This document shows, in pieces, positions 17,758-27,258 of a stretch of DNA of 64,000 bases. A model generated the notes under the pieces. That model had not been told where the DNA came from. It did not search any database and saw only the letters and a program-made list of their open reading frames with translations. This stretch comes from Tritonibacter horizontis (GTDB taxonomy: Bacteria > Pseudomonadota > Alphaproteobacteria > Rhodobacterales > Rhodobacteraceae), in NCBI RefSeq assembly GCF_001518015.1, contig NZ_LPUY01000049.1:17101-81100 (forward strand). The letters run 5' to 3'. Each line of letters starts with the position of its first letter. The first letter of the stretch is position 1. A program made the position numbers and the translations under genes.

Positions 17758-18732
17758 ATGACCTCTCGTAAACTCGTTGCCGTGGTGGTGACCTATAACC
17801 GCCTCGACAAGCTGCAGGTCACCCTGGCCCGGCTGCTGGCCAGCTCTGCCACGGAACTGGCGCAGGTGGTTGTGGTCGACAATGCCTCCACCGATGGCAC
17901 CGGCGATTGGCTGGCGACGCAGCAGGATCCGCGGATGACGGTGCTGTCCAGCAAGGTGAACTCCGGCGGCGCCGGTGGGTTCGCCTGGGGCATGCGCCAC
18001 GCGATGGAGCGGTTTGCCCCCGATTGGCTGGTGGTGATGGATGACGATGGCCGCCCGGAGCCCGGCGCGCTGGCGGCCTTCCATGCCCTGGCAGATGACA
18101 AATGGGACGCGATCGCCGCGGCGGTCTATTTCCCCTCGGGCGAGATCTGCGAGATGAACCGCCCCTCGCGCAACCCGTTCTGGCGCCTGCCGGAGTTCTG
18201 TCGCACCTTGCTGGGGGGCGGGCGCGGCGGGTTTCACCTTGATCCGGCCGAGTATCGGGGCGCCGGTACGGCGATTGATGTGACCTCTTTCGTGGGGTTC
18301 TTCATCTCGGCCCGCGCGATCCAGCGCATTGGCTATCCGGACCCCAGCCTGTTCATCTATGGCGATGACGGTATTTATACATTGCAGCTGACGGCGGCCG
18401 GCGGGCGCATCGGCTTTGAGCCGGGGGTGCGGTTTGAGCATGACCTGACCTCGTTCAGCGGCGCGGGCGAGGTGCAGCGCGGCCGTCTCGATCCGCTGTG
18501 GAAGGTCTATTACTACCACCGCAATCTGCTGATCCTCTATCGCCTGGCTGCGGGCCTGTGGTTCTGGCCGGTGCTGTTGGTGATCCTGCCGCGATGGCTG
18601 ATGAAGGCCCGCCACTACGGTCAGGACCGGCGCGCCTTTCTCCGTCTGCTCTGGCATGCGGTGGTCGATGGGCTGCGGGGGCGCACCCAGGTCGGCTTTG
18701 ACCAGGTCAAACACTGGTCCGGGAAGGGCTGA
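17758..18732 (+). CDS. GT2 glycosyltransferase, galactofuranosyl/rhamnosyl-transferase type
   Basis: 324 residues. N-terminal GT-A fold with VVVTYNRLDKL, VVDNASTDGT, the acceptor-side loop NSGGAGGFAWG (68-78) and the metal-binding DDD at 95-97 in VVMDDDGRPEP. A second acidic motif, YGDDGIYTLQ, starts near 201. The GGAGGF loop is typical of WbbL and GlfT2-like GT2 enzymes that use dTDP-rhamnose or UDP-galactofuranose, and both donors can be made by genes in this window (rmlABCD, glf). A hydrophobic segment near 262-280 suggests membrane contact. The donor is inferred, not shown. Confidence 0.85.
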   Translation: MTSRKLVAVVVTYNRLDKLQVTLARLLASSATELAQVVVVDNASTDGTGDWLATQQDPRMTVLSSKVNSGGAGGFAWGMRHAMERFAPDWLVVMDDDGRPEPGALAAFHALADDKWDAIAAAVYFPSGEICEMNRPSRNPFWRLPEFCRTLLGGGRGGFHLDPAEYRGAGTAIDVTSFVGFFISARAIQRIGYPDPSLFIYGDDGIYTLQLTAAGGRIGFEPGVRFEHDLTSFSGAGEVQRGRLDPLWKVYYYHRNLLILYRLAAGLWFWPVLLVILPRWLMKARHYGQDRRAFLRLLWHAVVDGLRGRTQVGFDQVKHWSGKG

Positions 18733-18739
18733 GCCCGGT

Positions 18740-19576
18740 TCAGCGCTTGTTCAGCACATCCCGGTGATAGCGCCCCATCAGGATCAGCCCCAAGGTCAGC
18801 AAGATCAGGGAGACCATGATCACGTAAAGCGGGCTGACATAGGCTGCCGCATAGGTGGGGTAGATACCGGTGCGGAACAAGCCGGTGATATGGATCAGCG
18901 GATTGTACCACAGGATGTCCTGGGCCAACCTCGGCAGGTCATCATAGATAAAGAGGACCCCGGAGGCCAGAAACAGGGGCCGGGTCAGGATGCTCCATGC
19001 CATATCCCAGATCGGAAACAACCCCATCAGGACGCAGTTCAGGGTCCCAACACCCAGCCCCAGCAGCATAGTCAGGGCGGTCGCCTCCAGAACCGGTCCG
19101 GCGGAAAATACGGCATGGGCATCCACCAGGCTCATGATGCCCCCGATCAGCAGGGCGCCGATCAGGATCTGGGTGATACTGTTCAGGATGAAACGGGCCG
19201 CCACCGCATCGACCCAGGTAACAGCGGGATATTTCAGCAGCCCGGAAGAATAGCGGATCGCGTGCGCCGTTGTGTTGGAAAGGATGTTGTACAGTCCAAA
19301 GGGCAGGTAGCCGCTGGCGTAGAACAGCAGAAAGCTGGTGCCGAGCGAAGGGCTGCGCATGACGAGGGAAAACCCGAGCGACAAGAACAGGATCGCGGCC
19401 ATGGGCTCCAGGATGGCCCAGATATAGCCGCCGGGGGTGCGCCCGTATCGCGCCGACATCTCGCGCAGGATCAGCGCGGCGATGGTGCGCAGGCTGGCAA
19501 AACTGCGGTTGGTGGTGCGCCCGGCGGCGGGGGCGAGAGCGGGGCGAATGGGGGGCTGTTCTGAAGAGGATGCCAT
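18740..19576 (-). CDS. kpsM: Capsule-type ABC transporter permease KpsM
   Basis: 278 residues of the ABC-2 membrane family with six hydrophobic segments and the conserved cytoplasmic entry LILREMSARYGRTPGGYIW. It would form the inner-membrane channel of a capsule-type polysaccharide exporter with KpsT (21141). It lies divergent from kpsE with a 103-base shared control region. The N-terminal 25 residues are Pro/Ala-rich and low in complexity. Confidence 0.9.
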   Translation of the reverse strand: MASSSEQPPIRPALAPAAGRTTNRSFASLRTIAALILREMSARYGRTPGGYIWAILEPMAAILFLSLGFSLVMRSPSLGTSFLLFYASGYLPFGLYNILSNTTAHAIRYSSGLLKYPAVTWVDAVAARFILNSITQILIGALLIGGIMSLVDAHAVFSAGPVLEATALTMLLGLGVGTLNCVLMGLFPIWDMAWSILTRPLFLASGVLFIYDDLPRLAQDILWYNPLIHITGLFRTGIYPTYAAAYVSPLYVIMVSLILLTLGLILMGRYHRDVLNKR

Positions 19577-19679
19577 CTATTGTCCGGCTGCTTTTGGGTT
19601 GTGAATGGACGCGAAGGCGCTGATACACTATCGACGACTATATTGACAAAGAAAACGGCCAAGGGCCGGGCAGGCGAAT

Positions 19680-21122
19680 ATGAAACAGGACCGTGGCCTC
19701 AAGCGTCGTTCTACAGGAACCCCTTCGAACAGGGCCTCTCGGAGCAGGGGCGGTGACCTGGAAACGTCCGCAGCGCAGGCTGAGTCCTCTGTTGGCACCC
19801 CCGTCGACTCCAGTGGCGCCCCGGGCATCGGCAAAGGCCGAGGCAAGGGTGGCCCCAAGGGGGGCAGTGGCGCCAAGACGAGCAAAAGCAGCAAGAAACT
19901 CGGCAGGCTGCGTCGCAAAAAGAAGGCGGCCGAGGTCATGGCCCGCCAGTTGCAGCAGCAGCTGGAGGATCAGCCCAATTTTCCGGTGGCGCGCCCAGCC
20001 AGCATGCAACGCCGCCATTGGGGGATCGTGGCCAGCTTCTTCCTGCTGGTGCTGGCGCCGCTGCTGGCGGTGGTCTTCTACCTGTGGACCATTGCCGAGG
20101 ATCAATATGTCTCCACCGCCGGCTTTATCGTGCGCAGCCAGGAAACCTCGGCCAGCGCCGATGCGCTGAGCGGCCTCGGGGGGCTGCTGGCGGGGGGATC
20201 GACCGCGTCGGACAGCGATGTGCTCTATGCCTTCATCCAGAGCCAGGAAATGGTCGAGGCGGTGGAAAACCGGGTCGGCCTGCGCCAGCATTTTTCAGCT
20301 CATTGGCCGCAGGACTGGGCCTTTGCGCTCTGGCCAGAGGCAACCCTGGAGGAGCTGACCGGCTATTGGCAGCGCATCCTGGGGATCGCCTATGAAAGCG
20401 ATTCCGGCCTGATCGAGGTCAAGGCCTCGGCCTATGATCCGCAGACGGCCCAGGCGATCACCACCGCCGTCGTGGCGACCAGCCAGGACCGGATCAACGC
20501 GCTCAACGAACAGGCGCGTGAGGATGCCATGCGCTATGCCCGCGCCGATCTGGACGAGGCGCTGGAGCAGCTGAAGGCGGCGCGGGAGGCGATGACCCAG
20601 TTCCGCACCCGCACCCGCATTGTCGACCCGGCCGCCGATATCCAGGGCCGCATGGGGGTGATGAACAACCTGCAGCAGCAGCTGGCGACCGCGCTGATCG
20701 ATTTCGACCTGCTGCGCGGCGCATTGAGCCCGGATGACCCGCGGCTGAAAACCGCGGAACGGACCATCAAGGTGATCCGCGAGCGGATCGACATCGAACG
20801 CCAGACCTTTGCCTCCGCCGACAATACCGAAACCGGCGCCATCGGCGAGGATTACCCCTCGCTGATTGCCGAGTTCGAACGTCTGACGGTGGATCAGAAC
20901 TATGCGGAAGAAAGCTATCGTGCGGCGCTCGGGGCGCTGGAAGTGGCCCGGGACGAGGCCACACGGCAGAGCCGCTATCTTGCCACCTATATCAAGCCGA
21001 CCCTGGCAGAGAGTTCAAAGTATCCCAACCGATTGATCATTGCGGGGCTGGCAGGGCTGCTGCTGCTGATGGTCTGGTCGATCATCGTCCTGATCTATTA
21101 TTCGATCCGGGACCGCAGTTGA
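19680..21122 (+). CDS. kpsE: Capsule export inner-membrane/periplasmic protein KpsE (Wzz-3 type)
   Basis: 480 residues. An unusual N-terminal cytoplasmic extension of about 110 residues contains a Gly/Lys/Ser-rich stretch (48-82). The first membrane helix is at 114-137, a long helical periplasmic region follows, and a second helix lies near 453-477 close to the C-terminus. This is the KpsE/CtrB/BexC layout that links the ABC transporter to the outer-membrane channel. kpsT follows after 18 bases, so the two are probably co-transcribed. The outer-membrane partner may be the export lipoprotein at 62445-63566. Confidence 0.88.
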   Translation: MKQDRGLKRRSTGTPSNRASRSRGGDLETSAAQAESSVGTPVDSSGAPGIGKGRGKGGPKGGSGAKTSKSSKKLGRLRRKKKAAEVMARQLQQQLEDQPNFPVARPASMQRRHWGIVASFFLLVLAPLLAVVFYLWTIAEDQYVSTAGFIVRSQETSASADALSGLGGLLAGGSTASDSDVLYAFIQSQEMVEAVENRVGLRQHFSAHWPQDWAFALWPEATLEELTGYWQRILGIAYESDSGLIEVKASAYDPQTAQAITTAVVATSQDRINALNEQAREDAMRYARADLDEALEQLKAAREAMTQFRTRTRIVDPAADIQGRMGVMNNLQQQLATALIDFDLLRGALSPDDPRLKTAERTIKVIRERIDIERQTFASADNTETGAIGEDYPSLIAEFERLTVDQNYAEESYRAALGALEVARDEATRQSRYLATYIKPTLAESSKYPNRLIIAGLAGLLLLMVWSIIVLIYYSIRDRS

Positions 21123-21140
21123 GAACGCAAAGAGACGGCG

Positions 21141-21794
21141 ATGATCCGGTTTGAGAATCTGACCAAAAGCTTTTGGGTCAATGGCAAGCGCAAGATTGTC
21201 ATCGACAACCTCAATCTGACCCTGCCCACCGGGCGGTCGCTGGCGCTTCTGGGGCGCAACGGGGCGGGCAAATCCACCCTGCTGGAGATCGTCGCCGGGA
21301 TCCAGCGGCCCGACCACGGGCGGGTGGTCACCGATGGCACGATGTCCTGGCCGGTGGGGCTGGGGTCTTCGTTCCACCGGGATCTGTCGGGGGTGGAAAA
21401 CGTCCGCTTCATCGCCCGGGTCTATGGCGTCGATACCGATGACCTGGTGGCCTTCGTGCAGGATTTTGCCGAACTGGGGCCGTCGTTCTACATGCCCATG
21501 CGCACCTATTCCAGCGGCATGAGATCGCGGCTGACCTTTGGCGCCTCGATGGGGATCAAGTTCGACACCTATCTCGTGGATGAGGTGACGGCGGTGGGGG
21601 ATAAATCCTTCAAGGACAAAAGCCGCGCGCTGTTTGCCGACCGGATGAAGACCTCCAGCGCGATCATGGTCAATCACAACATGAACCAGATCCGGGAGTT
21701 CTGCGATGCCGGCGTGGTGCTGGAAAAAGGCCGCGCGCAGTATTTCGACGATCTCGAAGCGGCGATCACCCTGCACCAGACGATGCTGAGCTGA
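21141..21794 (+). CDS. kpsT: Capsule-type ABC transporter ATPase KpsT
   Basis: 217 residues, the usual short length of the family. Walker A GRNGAGKS at 38-45, signature SSGMRSR at 124-130, Walker B YLVDEV at 144-149 and switch HN in VNHNMNQ near 175. It energises polysaccharide export through KpsM. The stop codon lies inside a long inverted repeat (21781-21818) that probably ends transcription. Confidence 0.92.
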   Translation: MIRFENLTKSFWVNGKRKIVIDNLNLTLPTGRSLALLGRNGAGKSTLLEIVAGIQRPDHGRVVTDGTMSWPVGLGSSFHRDLSGVENVRFIARVYGVDTDDLVAFVQDFAELGPSFYMPMRTYSSGMRSRLTFGASMGIKFDTYLVDEVTAVGDKSFKDKSRALFADRMKTSSAIMVNHNMNQIREFCDAGVVLEKGRAQYFDDLEAAITLHQTMLS

Positions 21795-21818
21795 CCACAG
21801 GCCGGCCGCTCAGCATCG
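21781..21818. terminator. Long inverted repeat between convergent kpsT and glycosyltransferase genes
   Basis: Perfect 10-bp arms CGATGCTGAG (21781-21790) and CTCAGCATCG (21809-21818) around an 18-base loop. The left arm is coding sequence of kpsT and contains part of its stop codon. No T-run follows, so termination is inferred from symmetry and convergent position. Confidence 0.45.
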
Positions 21819-21837
21819 GTCTCAGGCGGGCAGGGGG

Positions 21838-23610
21838 TCAGGCCTTGCCCAGGGTTTTCTGCCAGAAGCCTTTGGAGGTGCGGGTCTTGTACCCGTCGCG
21901 ATATTTGCCCTTGATGGCGTTAAAATCGCGGCGGAAGGCCCAGGTCAGCTTGGCCATCTGCCAGATCAGGGCAAAGAAGCGGCGGCGCGAGCGGGTGACC
22001 GTATAGGCCTTGTCGCGGCTGGTGCTGAGATAGGTCACCTTGGCCGCGCCAAAGGCCTGGATCACCAGGGCACGGGTGTTGATGTCCACCACCAGCTCGG
22101 ACTCGCCGCCATAGGGCAGCAGGTGGCCATTGAGGGTGAGCATGCCCCAGCGATGGCGTTTGTGATGCGGCCAGGTGGCCACGCCGCGCCGGGTTTCAGA
22201 CAGCTCGGACTCCTCGACCGGATACCAGGCTTCATCCGCTGACATCTCTTTGATCCTGGCGCGTCGGGCGCTCATGTCGATGTTGTCTTCAAAGAACTGC
22301 GGCCCCTGCATCACGTCTTCCCAGGCCATCAGCTGCACTGCGGCGGTGGAGTAATGCAGCCGCAGCAGCGAGCGCAGGGTGAAATAGATCGCCACACGGG
22401 CGGTGCCAAGGGCGCTGCGCTCGATCTCGGGCACGGTCAGATGCTGCACCAGATGGTTGCGCAGGTCGAGATAGAGCGTCTGGGCGCTTTCTTTTTCGGT
22501 GAAGTCATCCTGGAAGGAGACCACCCCATTCAGCGTGTGGATGTGAAAATCATTGGCCAGCGAGAAGTTGATGTCATCGCCGCGCACAAAGAAGGGAAAC
22601 GGATGGCGGCGGACCTGTTCGATCGGGAAGGCAAAGAACCACCAGCCGCCATATAGGGTTGATTTGCGGCTGCGCGCGCCCTCATGGGTCATCCAGATCA
22701 CCGCGCCGGGGTCGCGCAGGTCGACCCCGTTGAACAGCGGGTGACAGGAGCCATCGAACCAGGCGCCGTTTTCCCACATCCGCCATTTATGGGTATTGGT
22801 GATCATTGCCCCCGACAGCGCCGTCTTGGGGTCGCGGGCCAGGGCCAGGAACATATAGGCGCGGGCGATATTTTCCATGTGGAAAGAGGCATCGTCATCC
22901 ATGAACAGGCAATGGCTCGACCCGGCCTCCTCGGCCTCCAGCAGACCGCGGGCAAAGCCGCCCGCGCCCCCGAGGTTGGGGTTGTCAAAGGCGGTGACAT
23001 GGCCTTTGGTCTCGATCTCGGCGCTCTGACCGTTGTCGACCACCTGCACCCGGATCTTGTTGCCATAGGCAAATGTGGTCAGGAAGGCCTGCAGCCGCTC
23101 GATGGTGCGGCGCACTTCTTCTTCGCGTTTGAAGGTGGTGATGGAGATTGTCAGCTCCGGCAGCGCCTCGGGCAGGCTGCGGGTGGCGAAACGCCCGCCG
23201 GTGATTTCGACCGCGTCATCCAGCGCCAGCAGGGTCAGATGCAGGGTGCCATCGGCATTCGCCTCTGGCAGGTGGCTGAGGTCGATCACAAACGGGGTGC
23301 CCGCCGACAGGGTGATCACATCGCTGTGGATCACGTTCCAGGACCGTCCCTCCTGGGCGTGAAAGACACGCAACCCCAGTTTCCCCTGGCCCGAGATTTC
23401 TGCAAACAGCCCGTCGAGCTGACATTGCCGCCCCCAGGTGCCCAGATCGAAGAGGTTGAAATACGTGTCGAAGTTCAGCTCGCCGCCGCGGGCCAGATGA
23501 TAGCTCTGGCTGGTCTGATCGTAGGCGGCAGGACCAAACAGGCGGCCATAAAGCGCCTGTTCGGTGCAGATCTCGGGATCCGGGGTGAGGAAGGACTGAA
23601 GGGTGATCAT
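21838..23610 (-). CDS. GlfT2-like galactofuranosyltransferase (GT2 with N-terminal beta-sandwich)
   Basis: 590 residues. An N-terminal beta-rich domain (about 1-145) precedes a GT-A domain with ISITTFKREEEV, VVDNG, the loop NLGGAGGFARG (212-222), metal-binding DDD at 238-240, GGWWFF near 321 and the catalytic-type RGDDINFS at 343-350. This order is that of GlfT2 and related galactofuranosyltransferases. UDP-galactopyranose mutase (30099) supplies the expected donor. It is the last gene of the minus-strand group that starts with the sulfotransferase-like array, so its product may act on the same glycan. Confidence 0.85.
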   Translation of the reverse strand: MITLQSFLTPDPEICTEQALYGRLFGPAAYDQTSQSYHLARGGELNFDTYFNLFDLGTWGRQCQLDGLFAEISGQGKLGLRVFHAQEGRSWNVIHSDVITLSAGTPFVIDLSHLPEANADGTLHLTLLALDDAVEITGGRFATRSLPEALPELTISITTFKREEEVRRTIERLQAFLTTFAYGNKIRVQVVDNGQSAEIETKGHVTAFDNPNLGGAGGFARGLLEAEEAGSSHCLFMDDDASFHMENIARAYMFLALARDPKTALSGAMITNTHKWRMWENGAWFDGSCHPLFNGVDLRDPGAVIWMTHEGARSRKSTLYGGWWFFAFPIEQVRRHPFPFFVRGDDINFSLANDFHIHTLNGVVSFQDDFTEKESAQTLYLDLRNHLVQHLTVPEIERSALGTARVAIYFTLRSLLRLHYSTAAVQLMAWEDVMQGPQFFEDNIDMSARRARIKEMSADEAWYPVEESELSETRRGVATWPHHKRHRWGMLTLNGHLLPYGGESELVVDINTRALVIQAFGAAKVTYLSTSRDKAYTVTRSRRRFFALIWQMAKLTWAFRRDFNAIKGKYRDGYKTRTSKGFWQKTLGKA

Positions 23611-23650
23611 GGACGGTGGATCCTCGAATTCGGGTGGGGGGCAGGCCGGT

Positions 23651-24769
23651 TCAGAAGCTCTTCTTCAGGCCGCGGATATAGGTTGTCAGCTCGTCGCGCA
23701 GGGCGGCTTTCATCCCGTCCCGGGGCAGGCTGTCCGGGTCCAGCGCATCCAGAAGTTGGCGTGACGCCTCCTGGGCCGGGACCGGTCTGGCTTCGGTCAT
23801 CTGATCGAGATCCGGGAAAAAGGCCGCCCGTTTGGTCAGTTTGCGCAGGTAGTCCTCGCTGGGCTGGAAATCCTGACGCATCTGGGCGCGCTGTGGCGCC
23901 CCGAACAGTTCGACCTCGCCATTGGCCACCGGCGACAGGGCCTTGCCCCTGGCCTGCAGAAACCGCGACAGCTGATGCCGGGCGGGGCCGGGCAGGTCGG
24001 TGATGGCGCGTTCCATCAGGGCAAAGGCCGCAAGCGGCAGGCTGGCATTGGCCCGCCCCGGTGCGGTCATGCCGTCGGGCAGGGTGAGACCGGTTTCGGC
24101 CACGAAATCCTCGGCCGAGCCGCCGACCGTCAGAATATCGGCATAGTTGCGGATCGACAGGCGGGCCTTGGGCACCCGTTTGACCCACTCTTCGACCACC
24201 ATGCGGTAGTTGAAATGGATCGTGTCGTAATATTGCTGGGCGCCATCGCCATCGAGAGACCGGGCCAGCTCGCCCACCTTCAGGCGTTGCCCATGCCAGG
24301 AGGTGAGGTAATCATCCGGACGGCGCAGGGCGCAGTAGACCTGAAACTCCGCGTCCTTGAAGGTTGCGCACAGCCGGTCGATCTGCTCGGCCGCCACCTG
24401 ACCAAAGTTGGAAAAAGCCTCGGAACACAGGATCACCGTATGGGGCGCAAGCGTGTCCACCTGTTGGCGCAGGCTGCGCAGCATCTGCGGCGTGCCGGGC
24501 AGGCCGGAGAACTGTTTCGGCATCTTGCGCTTGGCGGCATCGGCGATCATCCGGTAGGCCAGCGCCGAATGAGGCTCACGCACGACCACATGTTTGGAGG
24601 CGTCATTGCCGTGGCCCAGGGTCTCGGCCAGATTGGCGGCAAAGCCCTGCCCCTCGACCGCCGGGTAAAGAATGCCCGCTTTCGCCAGGGGCAACCAGTT
24701 CTGCGCCAGATAGGCCTGCAGGGCCGTGGAGCCGACCTTATGGTGGCCGATATAGAGTATGACTTTCAT
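23651..24769 (-). CDS. Sulfotransferase-like P-loop protein, array member 1
   Basis: 372 residues from MKVILYIGHH. The N-terminal HHKVGSTALQ resembles the PAPS-binding loop of the sulfotransferase superfamily, and the downstream CALRRPDDYLTSWHGQRLK resembles the 3'-phosphate site. It is closely similar to member 2 along its length, so the pair probably arose by tandem duplication. An upstream in-frame extension of 36 codons is rejected because family similarity begins at 24769. The substrate is unknown; carbohydrate sulfation is inferred from context. Confidence 0.72.
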   Translation of the reverse strand: MKVILYIGHHKVGSTALQAYLAQNWLPLAKAGILYPAVEGQGFAANLAETLGHGNDASKHVVVREPHSALAYRMIADAAKRKMPKQFSGLPGTPQMLRSLRQQVDTLAPHTVILCSEAFSNFGQVAAEQIDRLCATFKDAEFQVYCALRRPDDYLTSWHGQRLKVGELARSLDGDGAQQYYDTIHFNYRMVVEEWVKRVPKARLSIRNYADILTVGGSAEDFVAETGLTLPDGMTAPGRANASLPLAAFALMERAITDLPGPARHQLSRFLQARGKALSPVANGEVELFGAPQRAQMRQDFQPSEDYLRKLTKRAAFFPDLDQMTEARPVPAQEASRQLLDALDPDSLPRDGMKAALRDELTTYIRGLKKSF

Positions 24770-24821
24770 GGGATGTCCTGGTGGCGACAAAAAGAGCGGG
24801 CGAGAGGCTGATAGGCGGAGA

Positions 24822-25952
24822 TCATCTCCATGACAAGGCGCGGCGCCAGAGCGGCTGGGGGGCAGGAGCGGGGCCAAAACTGCGCAGAAACGCCCGCAAG
24901 GCCGCTGATTGGGGCGGGGTGGCGTGCAGCGTGGTCAGGCTCTGTTGCAGCGCCTCGGCCTCCGGCAGGGGGTGGGGCTGTCGCATTGTGTCCAGATCAG
25001 GGAAGAATGCGTCGTCTTTGGTGAATTGTGACAGGTATTGGTGAACCGGTGCAAAGGCCTCTGTCAGCTCCTGGCGCAGCTCTGTGCCAAACAGTTCGAC
25101 CTCTTGATTGGGCCGCAGCGTCTGGGCCGCCGCCAGGAGATACTTGCGCAGCTCCAGCTGATCGGGCCGGGCCAGCTCCTGATTGCCGCGGCGCATGATC
25201 TCATAGGCGGCATAGGGCAGGCTGGGATTGGTGCGGTCGGGCTGTTGCAGCCCCGACGGCAGGGCAAGACCGACGCACTGGGTGAAATCCTCGACCGAGC
25301 CGCCGCTCGTCAGCACATCGGCATAATTGCGCACATGGATACGGGCCTCGGGAAACCGGGCGATCCAGGGGGCCAGCATTGCCGCGTAATCGAAGTGGAT
25401 GCCATTGCGATAGGCCAGCGCGCCGCCGTCGTTCAGCGCCTTGACCTTGTGGCCGAATTTCAGCCGCTGCCCGTGCCAGGAGGCGAGGTATTGATCGGGG
25501 CGGCGCAGGGCGCAGTAGATCTCGAACTCCGCCTTTGGGAACAGCCCCTTGAGGCGGTCGATCAGCTTTGGCTCCTGGAGGCCGAAGTTCGCCATCACCT
25601 CCGAGCAGATCACCACCGTCTGCGGCGCCATCCTGCTGACCTGCTGGCGCAGGGTTTTCAGCATCTGGGGCAGGGACGGCAGGTTGCGGTGATAGGGCGG
25701 CATCGATTTCTTGTTGGTCGATGTCAGCATTCGGAAGGCCAGCGCATTATGCGGTTCGCGCACATTGACCGGCGGCAGCCCGGTGCTGTCCTGCCCGGCC
25801 AGACCCCGCTGCAGATGATCGGAAAAGCCTTCGGCGTCGACACAAGGATAGAGAATACCGGCTTGCGCCAGCGCCAGCCAGTTCTGAGAGAAAAACGCCT
25901 GCAGGGAGGTGGAGCCGACCTTGTGGTGGCCAATATAGAGGAGGATCTTCAT
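24822..25952 (-). CDS. Sulfotransferase-like P-loop protein, array member 2
   Basis: 376 residues from MKILLYIGHH. It has HHKVGSTSLQ near the N-terminus and CALRRPDQYLASWHGQRLK in the middle, matching member 1. Its ATG overlaps the stop of member 3 in an ATGA junction (25949-25952), indicating translational coupling. The C-terminal part is Ala/Leu-rich without recognisable motifs. The PAPS-dependent role is inferred from the two motifs. Confidence 0.72.
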   Translation of the reverse strand: MKILLYIGHHKVGSTSLQAFFSQNWLALAQAGILYPCVDAEGFSDHLQRGLAGQDSTGLPPVNVREPHNALAFRMLTSTNKKSMPPYHRNLPSLPQMLKTLRQQVSRMAPQTVVICSEVMANFGLQEPKLIDRLKGLFPKAEFEIYCALRRPDQYLASWHGQRLKFGHKVKALNDGGALAYRNGIHFDYAAMLAPWIARFPEARIHVRNYADVLTSGGSVEDFTQCVGLALPSGLQQPDRTNPSLPYAAYEIMRRGNQELARPDQLELRKYLLAAAQTLRPNQEVELFGTELRQELTEAFAPVHQYLSQFTKDDAFFPDLDTMRQPHPLPEAEALQQSLTTLHATPPQSAALRAFLRSFGPAPAPQPLWRRALSWR

Positions 25953-27166
25953 GACGGGGAAGTCTGTGAGGCCTTCTTGCGGAGGGATTTTCCGACCTTT
26001 GTGATTGCCCGTTTGACCTTCCCTTTTTTGGCGGTCTTCCGGGGCTTTTCGCTCACGCCTTCGACAACCTGAGCGCGGCGGTCTCGGAAAAAGGCGCCCC
26101 ATTGGGCCTCCTTGTTTCCCAACAGGGCACAGATGCTCTTGGCCTGTATCGAGAGCGCCCGCAGTTCCTGGTTCGAAAAATGCTGCGCGGGGTTGCAGGA
26201 TTGCGCCTTGGGCAGGGCCTGCTCCACGGCCTGATCCAGCGCCTGTTCAAAGCGGCCCTCTGCGCCAAAGAATTCAGCGTCGATCAGGCGGGCATCGTCC
26301 AGATAAGAGGTCCGGATGTCTGTGGCCAAGGATTTGTGAAGCTGCAGCTTTTCGGAGGTGGGGCGGGGATCGACCTGTGCGACATTGGCCGCCAGTTCCC
26401 AGCCGATGCCGAGGCGGGCGCCCTTCTCAAGGGATTGAAAATGCGATTGCATATATTTGACCATCATCAGGTCATGCAGATCGAGAGAGGTATTGTTTGC
26501 CGAGACAGGCTGGGTGCTCCAGTCCTCGCCGGCAAAGGCGGTGGCGGCAAAGTCATCAATCACCGATCGGTTGACCAGCAGATCGCGCACCATTGGCCGG
26601 ACGATGAAGCTGTCGCCGAACAAGTGCCGCCACTTTTGCAGTCGAGGCGCGTAGTGAAACCGGTTCGTGTCGAGTGTCTTTTTGTAATAGCCTTGCAGGT
26701 TGCCCTGAAACCAGCCGATTTTGACCTGCTCGGCAAAGGTGGAGAGGATCCGGCTCGGGTGCGGGCGCACATAGGCAATGATGCGCAGATCGTCGACCAG
26801 CGGTGCAAAGCGGGTCATGACCATCTTGTGGAAAGCGTTCTGATTGCACCCTTCGAAGGATTCGCCGGACAGAACGATATAGCGCGCATCCGAGGCTTCG
26901 ATCTGCTCTGCGATTTCTGTCAGGGACGGCATCCCGGGGCGCCCGCGCTGATCTTTTCCATGTTTGGAAAAATGGATCAGGTGTTTGCTCAGGTAGTTGT
27001 GATTAAGCCGCCCCGGATAGAGGATCTTTTGTCCGGCCAAAGTAATCAGCCCGTTGGACAGGGCGTTCTGGATCGAGGTGCTGCCGGTCTTGTGATCACC
27101 GATGTGAAAAATCAGCGTCTTACGCTGGGAGGCAGCGCCGCGCTTCTTGCCGGAGGAGGTGAACAT
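25949..27166 (-). CDS. Sulfotransferase-like P-loop protein, array member 3
   Basis: 405 residues if started at ATG 27166; a GTG at 27202 would add 12 residues and neither has a strong ribosome-binding site. LIFHIGDHKTGSTSIQ gives the nucleotide loop, and AYVRPHPSRILSTFAEQVK the second motif. The last 35 residues are very basic (Lys/Arg-rich), as in member 4, which may help binding to acidic glycan or membrane. It belongs with members 4 and 5 to a second subfamily marked by HIGDHKTGST. Confidence 0.7.
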   Translation of the reverse strand: MFTSSGKKRGAASQRKTLIFHIGDHKTGSTSIQNALSNGLITLAGQKILYPGRLNHNYLSKHLIHFSKHGKDQRGRPGMPSLTEIAEQIEASDARYIVLSGESFEGCNQNAFHKMVMTRFAPLVDDLRIIAYVRPHPSRILSTFAEQVKIGWFQGNLQGYYKKTLDTNRFHYAPRLQKWRHLFGDSFIVRPMVRDLLVNRSVIDDFAATAFAGEDWSTQPVSANNTSLDLHDLMMVKYMQSHFQSLEKGARLGIGWELAANVAQVDPRPTSEKLQLHKSLATDIRTSYLDDARLIDAEFFGAEGRFEQALDQAVEQALPKAQSCNPAQHFSNQELRALSIQAKSICALLGNKEAQWGAFFRDRRAQVVEGVSEKPRKTAKKGKVKRAITKVGKSLRKKASQTSPS

Positions 27167-27258
27167 CGTCGCGACGATCCCATGTCTTATGTCAATTCGC
27201 ACCTGATGTATGGGAAATGGCCAGTCTGGTGCAAGGGGTCCGTGGCTGATGGCAAAGT

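Noticed and set aside
18720..18740. Terminator between the GT2 gene and kpsM
   Set aside because: Only a 4-bp GGGC/GCCC stem with no T-run.
22684..24003. 439-codon plus-strand frame across a GT2 gene and a sulfotransferase-like gene
   Set aside because: Crosses two well-supported minus-strand genes and shows no protein family features.
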